A stretch of DNA of 64,000 bases from Pseudomonadota bacterium (GCA_018816555.1 JAHIVT010000138.1:35388-99387); one strand, 5' to 3'. Positions 1-9,386 are shown, numbered from the stretch's first letter. The notes: generated by a model from the letters alone, not told the origin. A program made the numbers and translations.

Positions 1-549
1 AGAGAGAAATCTTTTAAAATAACTCTTATGAGAGGAAAAAGTAGTTATCACTCTTTTTACTATTATGCGGCTAACTTAATGAATAGAAAATTAAAAATCA
101 AAAAAGACAAAATTGTAAGAAACTTTTTGCTTGACTTTACGAACATGAGAGCTGTAATAAGGGCCACAATTTCGCCGCCAGCCAAAAAAGTCAGGGGCTG
201 AAATAACTTCACTGGCCCCCCATTGACCGACGACGATGGTTGCAGTGCAGCCATTTTTTCGCCGCCAGCCAAGAACAGCCGGAGGGGCTGAAATAACTCC
301 TCTGGCCCTCATTGACCGACGACGATGGTTAGTCTTGCCCAATAAGGGCTAAGCCATTCTCGTGGACAAATTACCACGCTGCAAAGAATATTGGAAAGGT
401 TGCTGCAAGCAAGAGGCCTTATTGCTGTTGCTTGCTGCCCGTCTTCGATTCGATAACAGGGGAATCCGTATCGAGCGTGAGGTGGTCGTGCGCTTTCGGT
501 TTGCCGCTGATATATATGCTTTAAGGTACTTTTTGTAAAAGGGGGATTA
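1..549. other. gene-free leader upstream of hyf operon
   Basis: No convincing coding region is seen; the ORF-track entries here are low-complexity shadows. The first 120 bases are AT-rich. The stretch contains a pair of long direct repeats described separately. The last 12 bases carry an AGGGGGA-like ribosome binding site for hyfB. I could not identify a convincing sigma-54 or sigma-70 promoter by eye. Confidence 0.6.
171..330. repeat. two-copy direct repeat of about 71 bp
   Basis: Copy 1 covers about 171-241 and copy 2 about 258-330. Both begin TTCGCCGCCAGCCAA and end with ATTGACCGACGACGATGGTT. The shared internal block is GGGGCTGAAATAAC followed by TCTGGCCC-like sequence. The copies differ mainly by a few substitutions and a small indel in the first third. 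The spacing is about 88 bp. Function is unknown; it could be a degenerate dispersed repeat or a duplicated regulatory site ahead of the hyf operon. Confidence 0.75.
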
Positions 550-2508
550 ATGGATACCTTTTTTCTGTCTCTTGCCGTGATAGTATGTGGCGGCGTGTTG
601 CCTCTTGTCATGCATCGGCATTTCACTATTATGAAAGCAGGCTGCTGCGTCCTGATAGCCGCCGGTTGCATGCTGGGACTCTTTGACGCCCTTTCCTTGC
701 TCTTGCACCCAGCTGTTGCCGCCACATATACCCTGCCGTGGTTGCATATCTTTACGTTGTCCTTTCAGATGGACAGTATATCCGCTTTTTTTCTTGTCCC
801 GATCTTTCTTATTTCACCGCTGGCTGTGCTGTATAGTTTCCATTATATGGAAAAACCGGAGCAATCTTTTAGAACGGCGATCAATTATTTCTTTAATGCG
901 ATTCTGATTGTTTCCATGGCCCTGGTTGCCTGTGCAGACAATATTCCCACCTTTGCCCTGGCCTGGGAAATTATGTCGATTTCTTCATATTTTCTTGTCG
1001 TCTATGACTATCAAAATAAAGACACTAGACAGGCCGGCTACCTTTATTTTATCTTTGCCCAAGGCGGTGCCATGTTTCTCTTTGCCGCCTTTGCACTTAT
1101 TTACAGCTATACCGGCAGTTTTGCTTTCACTGGATTCGCGGCAATTCCCGACACGGTAAAGCTCGTGGTTTTTGTCCTTGCTTTCATCGGCTTCGGCTCT
1201 AAAGCAGGTATCTTTCCGCTGCACATCTGGCTGCCTTACGCCCATCCAGCTGCCCCGAGTCATATTTCAGCGGTCATGTCCGGAGTGATGATCAAGATGG
1301 GCATCTACGGTATCATCCGCATTTATGCCCTGCTTGCTGTCCCCTCCATGATTTTTGGCCAGATAGTCTTGATTGTCGGCATGGTAACTGGTGTTCTTGG
1401 CGTGGTGTATGCCCTTGGCAACCAGGATGTGAAAAAACTGCTGGCCTATAGCAGTGTCGAGAATATCGGGATTATTCTGATCGGTCTTGGTGTGGGCATG
1501 ATCGGGGTGGCTACCGGAACCGATGCCATGGCCTTTTTTGGTTTTGCCGGCGCCTTCATGCATGTTTTTAATCATTCAATATTCAAATCCCTTCTCTTTA
1601 TGGGGGCCGGGGCCGTACTGCATAAAGCAAAAACGCGATCTATCGATCAACTGGGAGGGTTGTTAAAAAGAATGCCTGTCACAGGTCGCACATTTCTGAT
1701 CGGCTCTCTGGCAATTTCAGGCCTCCCGCCATTCAGCGGCTTTATCGGCGAATTCCTCATTTATTATGCGAGTTTTCAGGGAATTCATCTTCAACGTACC
1801 GCGTTTATTCTCTCCGCGCTTGCCATCATATCTCTGGCCGTAATCGGAGGACTTGCCACAGCCTGCTTTACCAAGGTGGTGGGGTTGGCATTCTTGGGTG
1901 AGCCGCGAACCGATAAGGCCGCTCATGCAAGCGAGGTTGGTTTTTCCATGCAGCTGACCATGATTTTTCTTGCCGCGGCATGTCTGCTGATCGGCGTTCT
2001 GCCGGAACCTTTTGTCCGACTGGCTTTTAAGGGCATTGCCGATCTACCGTTGTTGGGCAGTTATAATCCGGATATTTTTATTGATATCCTGCGCAACATC
2101 GCCAAAACAGCGGCTCTTTTTATTGCCCTGTTTCTGGTTGTTTCTCTATTCCGCAAGCTGCTCTACTGGCGCAAGGAAGTGAGTGCCGGGCCTACCTGGG
2201 GATGCGGTTTTACCAGGCCCACTGTCAGAATGCAGTATACCGGTACTTCCTATGCCGCTTCCATGATCGATTTTTACCGGCCGTTTGTGCCGGTAAAGAC
2301 GTTGTATTCTGGGATCAGAAAGATTTTTCCGGGACAAACCACTTATCATACCGAGGTAATTGATGTTGCGGAAACCAATATGCACGAGAAAATAGTCAGA
2401 CCTCTTTTTAAACTGCTGCAAATGCTGCACTGGATTCAGCATGGCCATATTCAGCTCTATATCGGGTATATCGTTCTGACGATTGTCGTGATGTTGTTGT
2501 TTCTCTAA
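550..2508 (+). CDS. hyfB: HyfB-like proton-translocating membrane subunit
   Basis: This 652-residue polytopic membrane protein belongs to the NuoL/NuoM/Mrp antiporter family and most resembles hydrogenase-4 component B (HyfB, about 670 residues). It would form an ion-translocating channel of a complex I-like membrane arm. The central proton-conducting domain is visible in stretches such as WEIMSISSYFLV, FPLHIWLPYAHPAAPSHISAVMSG and LLAYSSVENIGII, typical of the family. The start has an AGGGGGA ribosome binding site a few bases upstream. It is the first gene of a same-strand run of six hyf-like genes with short gaps or overlaps. Because the partner large subunit lacks hydrogenase ligands, the complex is more likely Ehr-type than a true hydrogenase. 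Confidence 0.9.
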   Translation: MDTFFLSLAVIVCGGVLPLVMHRHFTIMKAGCCVLIAAGCMLGLFDALSLLLHPAVAATYTLPWLHIFTLSFQMDSISAFFLVPIFLISPLAVLYSFHYMEKPEQSFRTAINYFFNAILIVSMALVACADNIPTFALAWEIMSISSYFLVVYDYQNKDTRQAGYLYFIFAQGGAMFLFAAFALIYSYTGSFAFTGFAAIPDTVKLVVFVLAFIGFGSKAGIFPLHIWLPYAHPAAPSHISAVMSGVMIKMGIYGIIRIYALLAVPSMIFGQIVLIVGMVTGVLGVVYALGNQDVKKLLAYSSVENIGIILIGLGVGMIGVATGTDAMAFFGFAGAFMHVFNHSIFKSLLFMGAGAVLHKAKTRSIDQLGGLLKRMPVTGRTFLIGSLAISGLPPFSGFIGEFLIYYASFQGIHLQRTAFILSALAIISLAVIGGLATACFTKVVGLAFLGEPRTDKAAHASEVGFSMQLTMIFLAAACLLIGVLPEPFVRLAFKGIADLPLLGSYNPDIFIDILRNIAKTAALFIALFLVVSLFRKLLYWRKEVSAGPTWGCGFTRPTVRMQYTGTSYAASMIDFYRPFVPVKTLYSGIRKIFPGQTTYHTEVIDVAETNMHEKIVRPLFKLLQMLHWIQHGHIQLYIGYIVLTIVVMLLFL

Positions 2509-2556
2509 AATTCGGGAATAACCAGGCACATCCTGTAAAATCAATAGAGGTAATTG

Positions 2557-3474
2557 ATGGAATCAATAGTATCATTCTGCTTTGCAATACTTGCTGCGCC
2601 TCTCCTGTCGGCAATTATTATGAAAGTAAAGGCCTATATTGCCGGGAGGAAGGGTCCCCCCATTCTGATAAAGTATTATACTCTTGCCAAGCTGTTTAAA
2701 AAGGGTTCCGTGTATAGTACCAGTTCAAGTTTTGTTTTTAAGCTGGGGCCGGTGGTTTCCTTCTGCAGTGTTGTTATGGTGTTGCTTTTTTTCCCCTTCG
2801 CCGGGATAAAACCGCTCTTGTCCTTTCATGGCGATGTGATTATCCTCCTCTATCTTATGGGGCTTGGCCGCTTCTTCACCATTATAGCCGCCCTTGATAC
2901 TGCTTCGCCCTTTGAGGGCATGGGTGCAGCCAGAGAGGCCTACTTTTCCACTCTTGCCGAGGCGACACTTTTTGTTATTCTGCTGCTTTTTTATAGGTTG
3001 AACGGGTCTTTCAGCTTTGCCGCCTTTTTCACAGGGACAACTGCCATCAACCTGTGGAGCCCGGCTGCTTCACTGTTGTTGCTCGTCATAGTCGCCTTGT
3101 TTGTCGTTCTTTTGACGGAAAACTCCAGGGTGCCGGTGGATGATCCGGCTACTCATCTTGAGTTGACCATGATTCACGAGGTCATGATTCTTGATCACAG
3201 CGGGCCGGATCTTGCCCTTATTGAACTGGGCGCCTACCTGAAATTGTTTTTTTATTCCGCCTTTATCACCTGCCTGCTTTATCCCTTTCAACTGGATAAC
3301 GTCTATCTGAACGGCCTGATTTTCTACGGTATCATGGGCATGATTTACGTACTGGTGGGGATAACGGAATCCATTATGGCCAGATACAAGATGAATCTGG
3401 TACCAAAGTTTATTCTGACCTCCTTTGCTCTGGTATTTTTTGCGACCATTCTCACCATGGAGTTTGTCAAATGA
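2557..3474 (+). CDS. hyfC: HyfC-like (NuoH-type) membrane subunit
   Basis: The 305-residue membrane protein is homologous to complex I NuoH and hydrogenase-4 component C, the subunit that connects the iron-sulfur arm to the ion-pumping arm. The motif ENSRVPVDDPATHLELTMIHE is the characteristic hydrogenase-group-4 form of the NuoH quinone-pocket loop. The ORF track starts at a TTG (2554), but the adjacent ATG at 2557 has an AGAGG site six bases upstream and is preferred. Its stop overlaps the hyfE start in an ATGA arrangement, implying translational coupling. Confidence 0.9.
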   Translation: MESIVSFCFAILAAPLLSAIIMKVKAYIAGRKGPPILIKYYTLAKLFKKGSVYSTSSSFVFKLGPVVSFCSVVMVLLFFPFAGIKPLLSFHGDVIILLYLMGLGRFFTIIAALDTASPFEGMGAAREAYFSTLAEATLFVILLLFYRLNGSFSFAAFFTGTTAINLWSPAASLLLLVIVALFVVLLTENSRVPVDDPATHLELTMIHEVMILDHSGPDLALIELGAYLKLFFYSAFITCLLYPFQLDNVYLNGLIFYGIMGMIYVLVGITESIMARYKMNLVPKFILTSFALVFFATILTMEFVK

Positions 3475-4124
3475 TACAGCTTTCCGATGCAATACTGTCC
3501 CTTGTGCTGCTGTCAGTTCTTTTGTCATTAAGCTCAAACAGGCTTATGGGGTTGGTCAGGATTATGGCCTTTCAAGGCATCCTGGTTTCCCTGGTGCCAT
3601 TGTTTCTTGATCAGCATCAGGGAATTGGCGCCGGCAGTATTCTTTTTTTGCAGATCATGATTCTGATTAAAGGGATCCTTATCCCCGGCTTTATGTATAT
3701 TGCCGTCAATAAGGTAAAAATGAGAACGGAAGTCGAGCCGTTTGTCGGCTATCATGCCTCACTTTTTACCGGTTTGGCCTTTATCGTTATTTCCGCCTAT
3801 ATTACGGAGCGGCTGAATATTTCCCTTCCCGGCGGCCATGCTCTTCTGCTGATCACCGCCATTACCACGATGGCTTCAGGGCTTTTTTTGCTCATGGCCC
3901 GACGCAAGGCCATTACCCAGGTTATCGGGTACCTGATGATGGAAAATGGTATTTATCTGGTGGGCGCGGCACTGGCAAAGGAATCTCATACTCAGTATGT
4001 GGTTGAATTCGGCGTGCTGCTCGATCTGTTGGTCGGCGTTATGATTATGGGTATTGTTCTGCATAACATCAACAGCGCTTTTGACGATGTGGACACCGCA
4101 CTGCTTGGACGATTAAAGGATTGA
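3471..4124 (+). CDS. hyfE: HyfE-like (NuoK-related) membrane subunit
   Basis: A 217-residue protein with about six to seven predicted membrane segments, matching hydrogenase-4 component E in length (about 216) and in position between hyfC and hyfF. The C-terminal half is related to NuoK and contains a membrane-embedded acidic residue (MMENGIYLVGAAL). It overlaps hyfC by four bases and is followed after four bases by hyfF. It probably helps form the ion pathway of the membrane arm. Confidence 0.88.
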   Translation: MIQLSDAILSLVLLSVLLSLSSNRLMGLVRIMAFQGILVSLVPLFLDQHQGIGAGSILFLQIMILIKGILIPGFMYIAVNKVKMRTEVEPFVGYHASLFTGLAFIVISAYITERLNISLPGGHALLLITAITTMASGLFLLMARRKAITQVIGYLMMENGIYLVGAALAKESHTQYVVEFGVLLDLLVGVMIMGIVLHNINSAFDDVDTALLGRLKD

Positions 4125-4128
4125 GAAT

Positions 4129-5556
4129 ATGTTAGAACTGGTTTTCCTCATACCCCTGTTTGCCGGAATAATGGCAACATTTCTCCCTGTGAAGCTCGGC
4201 AGGGTCATTCTTGTCATCACCGCCCTTTTGCATGTGCAGCTGACCGGGATGTGCTGGCTGAAGATCTCGGCGCCGATGTTTGATGATTATTTCCGCGCCA
4301 CACCGGAAGGCACTCTGGTGCTTCTTGTCACCTCCTTCATCTTTCTGTTCATCTCCATTTATAGCGTTTCCTACATGAGAGAGACGGAAATGGAAAATGA
4401 GCATGTTTTCATCGGCTGCATGCTTTTTTTCCTGGCTGCCATGAGCATGGTGACTATGGCTGATCATCTTATCGTCCTGTGGATAGCCATCGAGGCCACC
4501 ACTCTGGTCAGCGCCCCATTGATCTTTGTGCATCGGTCCAAAGAAGCTTTGGAGGCAACCTGGAAATACGTACTGATCTGCTCAGTGGGCATTGCCTTGG
4601 CTCTCCTCGGGTCTTTCTTTATCACCCTGTCCATGGACATCGGCCAGGTGGATGTTCCGCTGGCCTTTTCCGCACTGCAGGCCGTGGCCGCAAATCTCGA
4701 TCCGGTCTGGCTCAAGGCGGGATTTGTTTTTGTGGTCATCGGCTACGGCACCAAGATGGGACTGGCTCCCATGCATACCTGGCTTCCCGACGCCCACAGC
4801 GAGTCTCCCAGCCCTGCATCAGCCCTTTTGTCAGGTGCTCTGCTGAACTGCGCGTTTCTCGGAGTCTATAAGACTCACACCCTGCTCTATGCTGCCGGGC
4901 TCGGCACCTATTCGAGCAATGTCCTTATAGTTTTCGGTCTGGTCTCCATGTCCGTTGCCGCGGTTTTTATTATGAATCAGACCGATTACAAGCGGATGCT
5001 GGCTTACTCGAGTATCGAAAACATGGGTATCATAGCCTTCGGCATCGCCATCGGGGGATTGGGCACGTACGGGGCCATGCTGCATCTGATCCATCACTCG
5101 CTGATTAAGTCCTCCCTGTTTCTGTCGTCCGGCAATATTCTGCTCGGCTACGGTACGAAACTTATCAGCAAGACAGGCAATATGGCGAAGTTGCTGCCCA
5201 AGACCTTTCTTGCCTTTTTTGCCGGTTTTGCCGGGATCTCCGGTTTCCCGCCTTTCGGCATATTCATCAGTGAGCTGCTGATCATTATCGGTGCTTTTCG
5301 CAGTGGCCGTTTTGTGAGCATCGGCATTTTCATTTTCTGTTTGATCCTCATTTTTGCGGGCGCTGCGCGTCTCGTCATGCGCATGTCATTTGCCCAGCAT
5401 GATGAGGACATTCTGGTGCAGGAAAAAATGCTGAGGATCCTGCCCTCCTATGCCCTTTTGTTGACCTCCGCGATCCTCTGTGTGTGGCTTCCGGAAAGTC
5501 TTTATCAAACTATTATCAACGCAATCACAGCTATCGGGGGTGGGTTGAATGGATAA
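4129..5556 (+). CDS. hyfF: HyfF-like second antiporter-type subunit
   Basis: A 475-residue NuoN/NuoM-family subunit resembling hydrogenase-4 component F. Family stretches include LWIAIEATTLVSAPLIFVHR, MGLAPMHTWLPDAHSESPSP and MLAYSSIENMGI, with the conserved histidine-containing helix LIHHSLIKSSLFLSSGN. With HyfB this gives the complex two antiporter-like channels. No HyfD homologue is present, so the arm is smaller than the E. coli Hyf complex. It overlaps the next gene by eight bases. Confidence 0.9.
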   Translation: MLELVFLIPLFAGIMATFLPVKLGRVILVITALLHVQLTGMCWLKISAPMFDDYFRATPEGTLVLLVTSFIFLFISIYSVSYMRETEMENEHVFIGCMLFFLAAMSMVTMADHLIVLWIAIEATTLVSAPLIFVHRSKEALEATWKYVLICSVGIALALLGSFFITLSMDIGQVDVPLAFSALQAVAANLDPVWLKAGFVFVVIGYGTKMGLAPMHTWLPDAHSESPSPASALLSGALLNCAFLGVYKTHTLLYAAGLGTYSSNVLIVFGLVSMSVAAVFIMNQTDYKRMLAYSSIENMGIIAFGIAIGGLGTYGAMLHLIHHSLIKSSLFLSSGNILLGYGTKLISKTGNMAKLLPKTFLAFFAGFAGISGFPPFGIFISELLIIIGAFRSGRFVSIGIFIFCLILIFAGAARLVMRMSFAQHDEDILVQEKMLRILPSYALLLTSAILCVWLPESLYQTIINAITAIGGGLNG

Positions 5557-7057
5557 CCTCCTTAAAATTGACAATGGTGAAACAGTAAAACGAAGCGATA
5601 TCCCTCAGCTGTCCTTTGATGTTTTTCGCCGGGAATTGCTCGATTTTGCCGTTAATGGCGGGCAGATTGTCCACTATTTTGCCTATGAGGATGACGGCGT
5701 ACTCAAGGTCATGGCTGTCTTACGCAATGATGACGGTCTGTACGTCACCGGCAGCGATGTTGCCGAAACCTATCATGCCTTGACCGCGGACTGCGAAAAA
5801 TTCCACATGTTCGAGCGGGAGATCGCCGAACAGTACGGGGTTCGGCCGTATGATCATCCGTGGCTGAAACATGTCCGTTACCATGCCAATTACCGGAATC
5901 GGGAGGATGTCTTTGGCAATGATTACAGCCAGGATATCCCCGGCAATTATGATTATTTCCCGGTGGAAGGGGAGGCAATTCATGAAGTGGCGGTCGGACC
6001 TGTGCATGCCGGTATCATCGAACCGGGCCATTTCCGTTTTCAGTGCATTGGCGAAGAGGTTCTCCATCTTGAGATCCAACTCGGCTATCAGCATCGCGGC
6101 GTTGAGAAGATGATGCTTGAGGTGCCGAGGAAACGGATGCCCGTTATCGTTGAAGGCATTGCCGGCGATACGGCTATCGGCCACAGTCTCTGCTACGCCC
6201 AGGCCATTGAATCCCTGGGCTCTGTTGCTGTTGATGAGGGGGCAAGAATCGTCCGCTCCATCGCCCTTGAGCTGGAACGTATTGCTAACCATACCGGCGA
6301 TCTTGGCGCCCTGAGCGGCGACGTGGCCTTTAACCCTCCGGCTGCCTATTTCGGCCGGCTCAGAGGCGAGTTTCTCAATCTCCTCATGGTGCTCTCCGGC
6401 AACCGTTTCGGCAAGGGCCTCGTCCGTCCCGGGGGCGTTGCCTATTCCATGGGCCAGGAGCAGCGCCAGCTTCTTATCGACAAGATAAAGGAAACAAAGC
6501 CTGAGGTTGAACATGTCTGTGATCTGCTGTTTACGGCCCACACCGTCCAGGCCCGTTTTGATCTCACGGGGACAGTCGACAGGGAAACGGCGGAGAAGCT
6601 CGGCCTTGTAGGCTATTCAGGCCGGGCCTCCGGTCTTGCATATGACGCACGGGTCAGTTTCCCCACCGAATGCTATGCTGGGTTGCCGGCTAATATGAAT
6701 AATAAGACCGATGGTGATGTCGCCAGCAGGGCAACGGTGCGCAGAGAGGAAATCGAACACTCCTTTCTTTTGATTGAAACACTGCTGGCAAAAAATGTCG
6801 AAACGGAAAGTGTTCTGGCCGGCGAGTGCAAACTTGCGCCCTCCTCCTTTGTTGTCACCATCAATGAAGGCTGGCGGGGAGAAATTTCCCATTGCCTGCT
6901 GACAGGTGCGGGAGGCGAGATTCTGCGTTACAAGGTCAAAGATCCTTCCTTTCACAACTGGACTGGGCTGGCCATGTCGCTTCGTAATCAGGGCATATCA
7001 GATTTCCCGCTCTGCAATAAAAGCTTTAACCTCTCCTACTGTGGTTTTGATCTGTAA
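5549..7057 (+). CDS. hyfG: HyfG-like NuoCD-type subunit lacking NiFe ligands
   Basis: The 502-residue protein fuses an N-terminal NuoC-like domain (about 1-115, with FEREIAEQYG) to a NuoD/hydrogenase large-subunit domain (about 145-502). In real group 4 hydrogenases four cysteines bind the NiFe centre, in an N-terminal CxxC and a C-terminal DPCxxC. Here the first site reads EGIAGDTAIGHS (about 202-213), with alanine and threonine in place of the two cysteines. The C-terminus reads SFNLSYCGFDL, retaining at most one cysteine. A NiFe site is therefore not expected. This is the signature of Ehr-type complexes, whose substrate is not settled. No hyp maturation genes are nearby. Confidence 0.88.
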   Translation: MDNLLKIDNGETVKRSDIPQLSFDVFRRELLDFAVNGGQIVHYFAYEDDGVLKVMAVLRNDDGLYVTGSDVAETYHALTADCEKFHMFEREIAEQYGVRPYDHPWLKHVRYHANYRNREDVFGNDYSQDIPGNYDYFPVEGEAIHEVAVGPVHAGIIEPGHFRFQCIGEEVLHLEIQLGYQHRGVEKMMLEVPRKRMPVIVEGIAGDTAIGHSLCYAQAIESLGSVAVDEGARIVRSIALELERIANHTGDLGALSGDVAFNPPAAYFGRLRGEFLNLLMVLSGNRFGKGLVRPGGVAYSMGQEQRQLLIDKIKETKPEVEHVCDLLFTAHTVQARFDLTGTVDRETAEKLGLVGYSGRASGLAYDARVSFPTECYAGLPANMNNKTDGDVASRATVRREEIEHSFLLIETLLAKNVETESVLAGECKLAPSSFVVTINEGWRGEISHCLLTGAGGEILRYKVKDPSFHNWTGLAMSLRNQGISDFPLCNKSFNLSYCGFDL

Positions 7058-7133
7058 GGGCTTGGTTTCGATTGTTTGAGCAGAGACGCTGCAGATCGTT
7101 GCTCTTTTACACAAAGCCGATGAGGATTTTGGA

Positions 7134-7877
7134 ATGTTGAAAATAATACAGAATAGAATGGAACAGGGGTGTCGTACCTCGAAATATCCTAAAACCCCGA
7201 TTACTCTTAATAAGAGATATCGGGGTCTGCCGAAAATTCACAAGAATTGCCCGGCATCACTTATGAAAAAATGTGCCGATCTGTGCCCGCAGGATGCCAT
7301 TGATGCTGATAATGGTTTGATTGATCTCGGTCGCTGTGTTTTTTGCGGCCAATGCGAAACCCTGTCAAAGGGTGATTTTGTTCAGTTCACCCAGAACTTT
7401 GAACTTGGCGTTGCCAAAAAAGAACATCTGCTGACAAATGGCAACCTGCCCAAACTTGCCGAGAATGCGAAAAAACATTTTAAGAAGCTGTTTGGCCGCT
7501 CCCTGCAGCTGCGCCAGGTTTCCGCAGCCGGCTGCAATTCCTGCGAAGCCGATACCAACGTTTTAAATACCCCCTTTTTTGATCTCGCCCGATTCGGCAT
7601 CCAGTTTGTCGCCTCTCCCCGGCATGCCGATGGCATTCATGTAACCGGCCCAATTTCCAGGAACATGCAGGCCGCACTTCTGACCACCTATGAAGCTGTT
7701 CCTGCACCGAAGATTGTTATTGCCAGCGGCAGCTGTTCCATTTCCGGCGGGCCTTTCCGGGGAAGCCCTGATGTTGTCGGCGACCTGAACAGCCTGCTCC
7801 CCGTGGATCTCTATATTCCCGGCTGCCCGCCACACCCGCTCACCACCCTGCATGCCCTGCTGAATTATTTCAAATAA
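7134..7877 (+). CDS. hyfI: HyfI-like small subunit fused to ferredoxin domain
   Basis: A 247-residue iron-sulfur protein. The C-terminal part (about 125-247) is a NuoB/hydrogenase small-subunit domain with proximal-cluster ligands visible in AAGCNSCE (C134, C137), GSCSISGG and PGCPPHP. The N-terminal part (about 35-80) has CADLCPQDAI and GRCVFCGQC, enough cysteines for one [4Fe-4S] cluster. This fused ferredoxin domain apparently replaces a separate HyfH/HyfA subunit, as none is encoded here. The gene lies 76 bp after hyfG and closes the operon. Electrons presumably enter through these clusters toward the modified HyfG site. Confidence 0.88.
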   Translation: MLKIIQNRMEQGCRTSKYPKTPITLNKRYRGLPKIHKNCPASLMKKCADLCPQDAIDADNGLIDLGRCVFCGQCETLSKGDFVQFTQNFELGVAKKEHLLTNGNLPKLAENAKKHFKKLFGRSLQLRQVSAAGCNSCEADTNVLNTPFFDLARFGIQFVASPRHADGIHVTGPISRNMQAALLTTYEAVPAPKIVIASGSCSISGGPFRGSPDVVGDLNSLLPVDLYIPGCPPHPLTTLHALLNYFK

Positions 7878-8204
7878 AAAACGTAATTCACTCACTTTAA
7901 AAACTTAAGCTGAGTGAATTGCGTCTTCAGCATGAATCACATCCCGTTTTCCCGCGAATATTCATAGAGTTGTTTATTCAAGGTACTGCTTTATTCTTTT
8001 TTTGTGTTGCTCATTTGAGCGGTAAGGGCCGTTGATTCATCGCAGTTGCGTGCCCATCTGTGATCAATGAGAAGTCAGGGCATTATTTTTTATTCTTGAC
8101 CTGTATAAATTTTCCATCTATTTAATTGAGCAATATTACCCAAAATTCCGGAGATGTATTTTAAATGACAACATAAAAATGTGAGGCAAAGGGGGATTTG
8201 ACTA
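7878..8204. other. intergenic region hyfI to LCIB-like gene
   Basis: No gene is seen. It holds the hairpin at its left end and then AT-rich sequence. Directly before 8205 is a GGGGGA ribosome binding site, nine bases from the ATG. The hairpin and gap argue that the LCIB-like gene is not part of the hyf operon. Confidence 0.6.
7881..7924 (+). terminator. hairpin after hyf operon
   Basis: ACGTAATTCACTCA pairs with TGAGTGAATTGCGT (14 pairs, one G-T wobble) around a loop of about 16 bases. There is no strong T-run, so it is only a possible terminator or an operator-like palindrome. Confidence 0.45.
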
Positions 8205-9386
8205 ATGTTCAGGCAATACCGGGAGTACTATGTGACGAGAAAGTTGGCGCCATTCAAGGTTGACGGTCTGGCAATGCCCTATCCGGAGTTTGTTCCTAGG
8301 CTCTATAACTTCTGTAAAGCGCTTGGCTTCAGGAAAGGGTTGATCATGCCGTCCAGGGCTTTTTGTTCTGATGAAAATCAAGGTCTGCCCATTATCCTTC
8401 TTACCAAGCATTTTGGCACTTTTCCCTTTAATCATGGCCGTGTTGGCGGTATTATGGCCATTGACAGACACGGCCCCCACTCCCATCATGGGGAGGATCT
8501 GGTCATTGTCCAGGCAAGTCATGTGGGCTATGATCCTGATACCGGCGTTTATGGGAATTACGCTCGACCGCAGCGGATAGGCAAATGTGTCGGTGCCTCC
8601 TGCGGCAAACTCACCCATGTCATTTCACCCTATCTGGAACAATACAAGTTTGCCAAAGATCGGATTTTCCTGCACCGTGACGAACAGGGCAGATATCTGA
8701 TCACCGTCAAGAATACCTTTATCGACTTTGCCTTTCACCCGGTCAAGGACGGCCTGGTCCTGCGTTTGCAAAATATTGCCAAGATGGGCAATGGCGGCCT
8801 GATCCGGCCTGTAACCGCCGCAAGCACCTCACAGGTATACGAAGTATCGGATGAGTTCCGCCAGCGTACAGATGCCGCCGACTATCAATGGAAGGGCGGT
8901 GAGGGGGAACCCATCGGCGATCTATTGGCCGAAGACATGTTTTTCTTCCGGGAAGATTTTCATGAAACAGATGAATCGATCCTGCTGGAAAGAAATATTA
9001 TCGAATTCATGCCCAACATCGTTACCGCCCCGAATCCTTCCCTGCGGGCGGCCAAGATCAACCTCCAGCTGGAATTTACCCGGGTGGTGGAATCCATTCG
9101 GCGCGGCACGGAATACAAAGGGAGAAATCTTCTCTATATCGCCGGCCTTAATCTCGATATATCGGAAACTGACGATTTCCCGGCAACGAATTATTTTGTT
9201 CCCTGGGCCGCCCATATTCAGCTGGAGGGAGAAGGTCCTGGCGAACATGCCCATCCCATGGAGCAGGATGAACTGTATGACAATCTGATGACACACAGCA
9301 TCGAGAATCCTGATCAGGTTAATCTGAAGGAAGAGATCGGCAGGATGTTGAAGATGCCGCATTATGATATACGGTCACCCAAGTAA
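8205..9386 (+). CDS. LCIB-type beta-carbonic anhydrase homologue
   Basis: The 393-residue protein resembles the LCIB/C family, first known from the algal CO2-concentrating mechanism and shown in some members to be a zinc beta-carbonic anhydrase interconverting CO2 and bicarbonate. Candidate zinc ligands appear in the family order: C54 in AFCSDEN, H106 in ASHVGYD and C128 (or C133) in GKCVGASCG. The GGIMAIDRHGPHSHHGEDL stretch matches the glycine-rich segment before the histidine. The C-terminal about 180 residues are less familiar. No signal peptide is seen, so it should be cytoplasmic. It stands alone between the hyf operon and the convergent rsmB. Activity is inferred; not all LCIB-like proteins are active. 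Confidence 0.7.
   Translation: MFRQYREYYVTRKLAPFKVDGLAMPYPEFVPRLYNFCKALGFRKGLIMPSRAFCSDENQGLPIILLTKHFGTFPFNHGRVGGIMAIDRHGPHSHHGEDLVIVQASHVGYDPDTGVYGNYARPQRIGKCVGASCGKLTHVISPYLEQYKFAKDRIFLHRDEQGRYLITVKNTFIDFAFHPVKDGLVLRLQNIAKMGNGGLIRPVTAASTSQVYEVSDEFRQRTDAADYQWKGGEGEPIGDLLAEDMFFFREDFHETDESILLERNIIEFMPNIVTAPNPSLRAAKINLQLEFTRVVESIRRGTEYKGRNLLYIAGLNLDISETDDFPATNYFVPWAAHIQLEGEGPGEHAHPMEQDELYDNLMTHSIENPDQVNLKEEIGRMLKMPHYDIRSPK

Noticed and set aside
1-549. CRISPR-like interpretation of the repeats at the left edge
   Set aside because: Only two copies, repeats too long (about 71 bp), spacer about 17 bp, and no cas genes.
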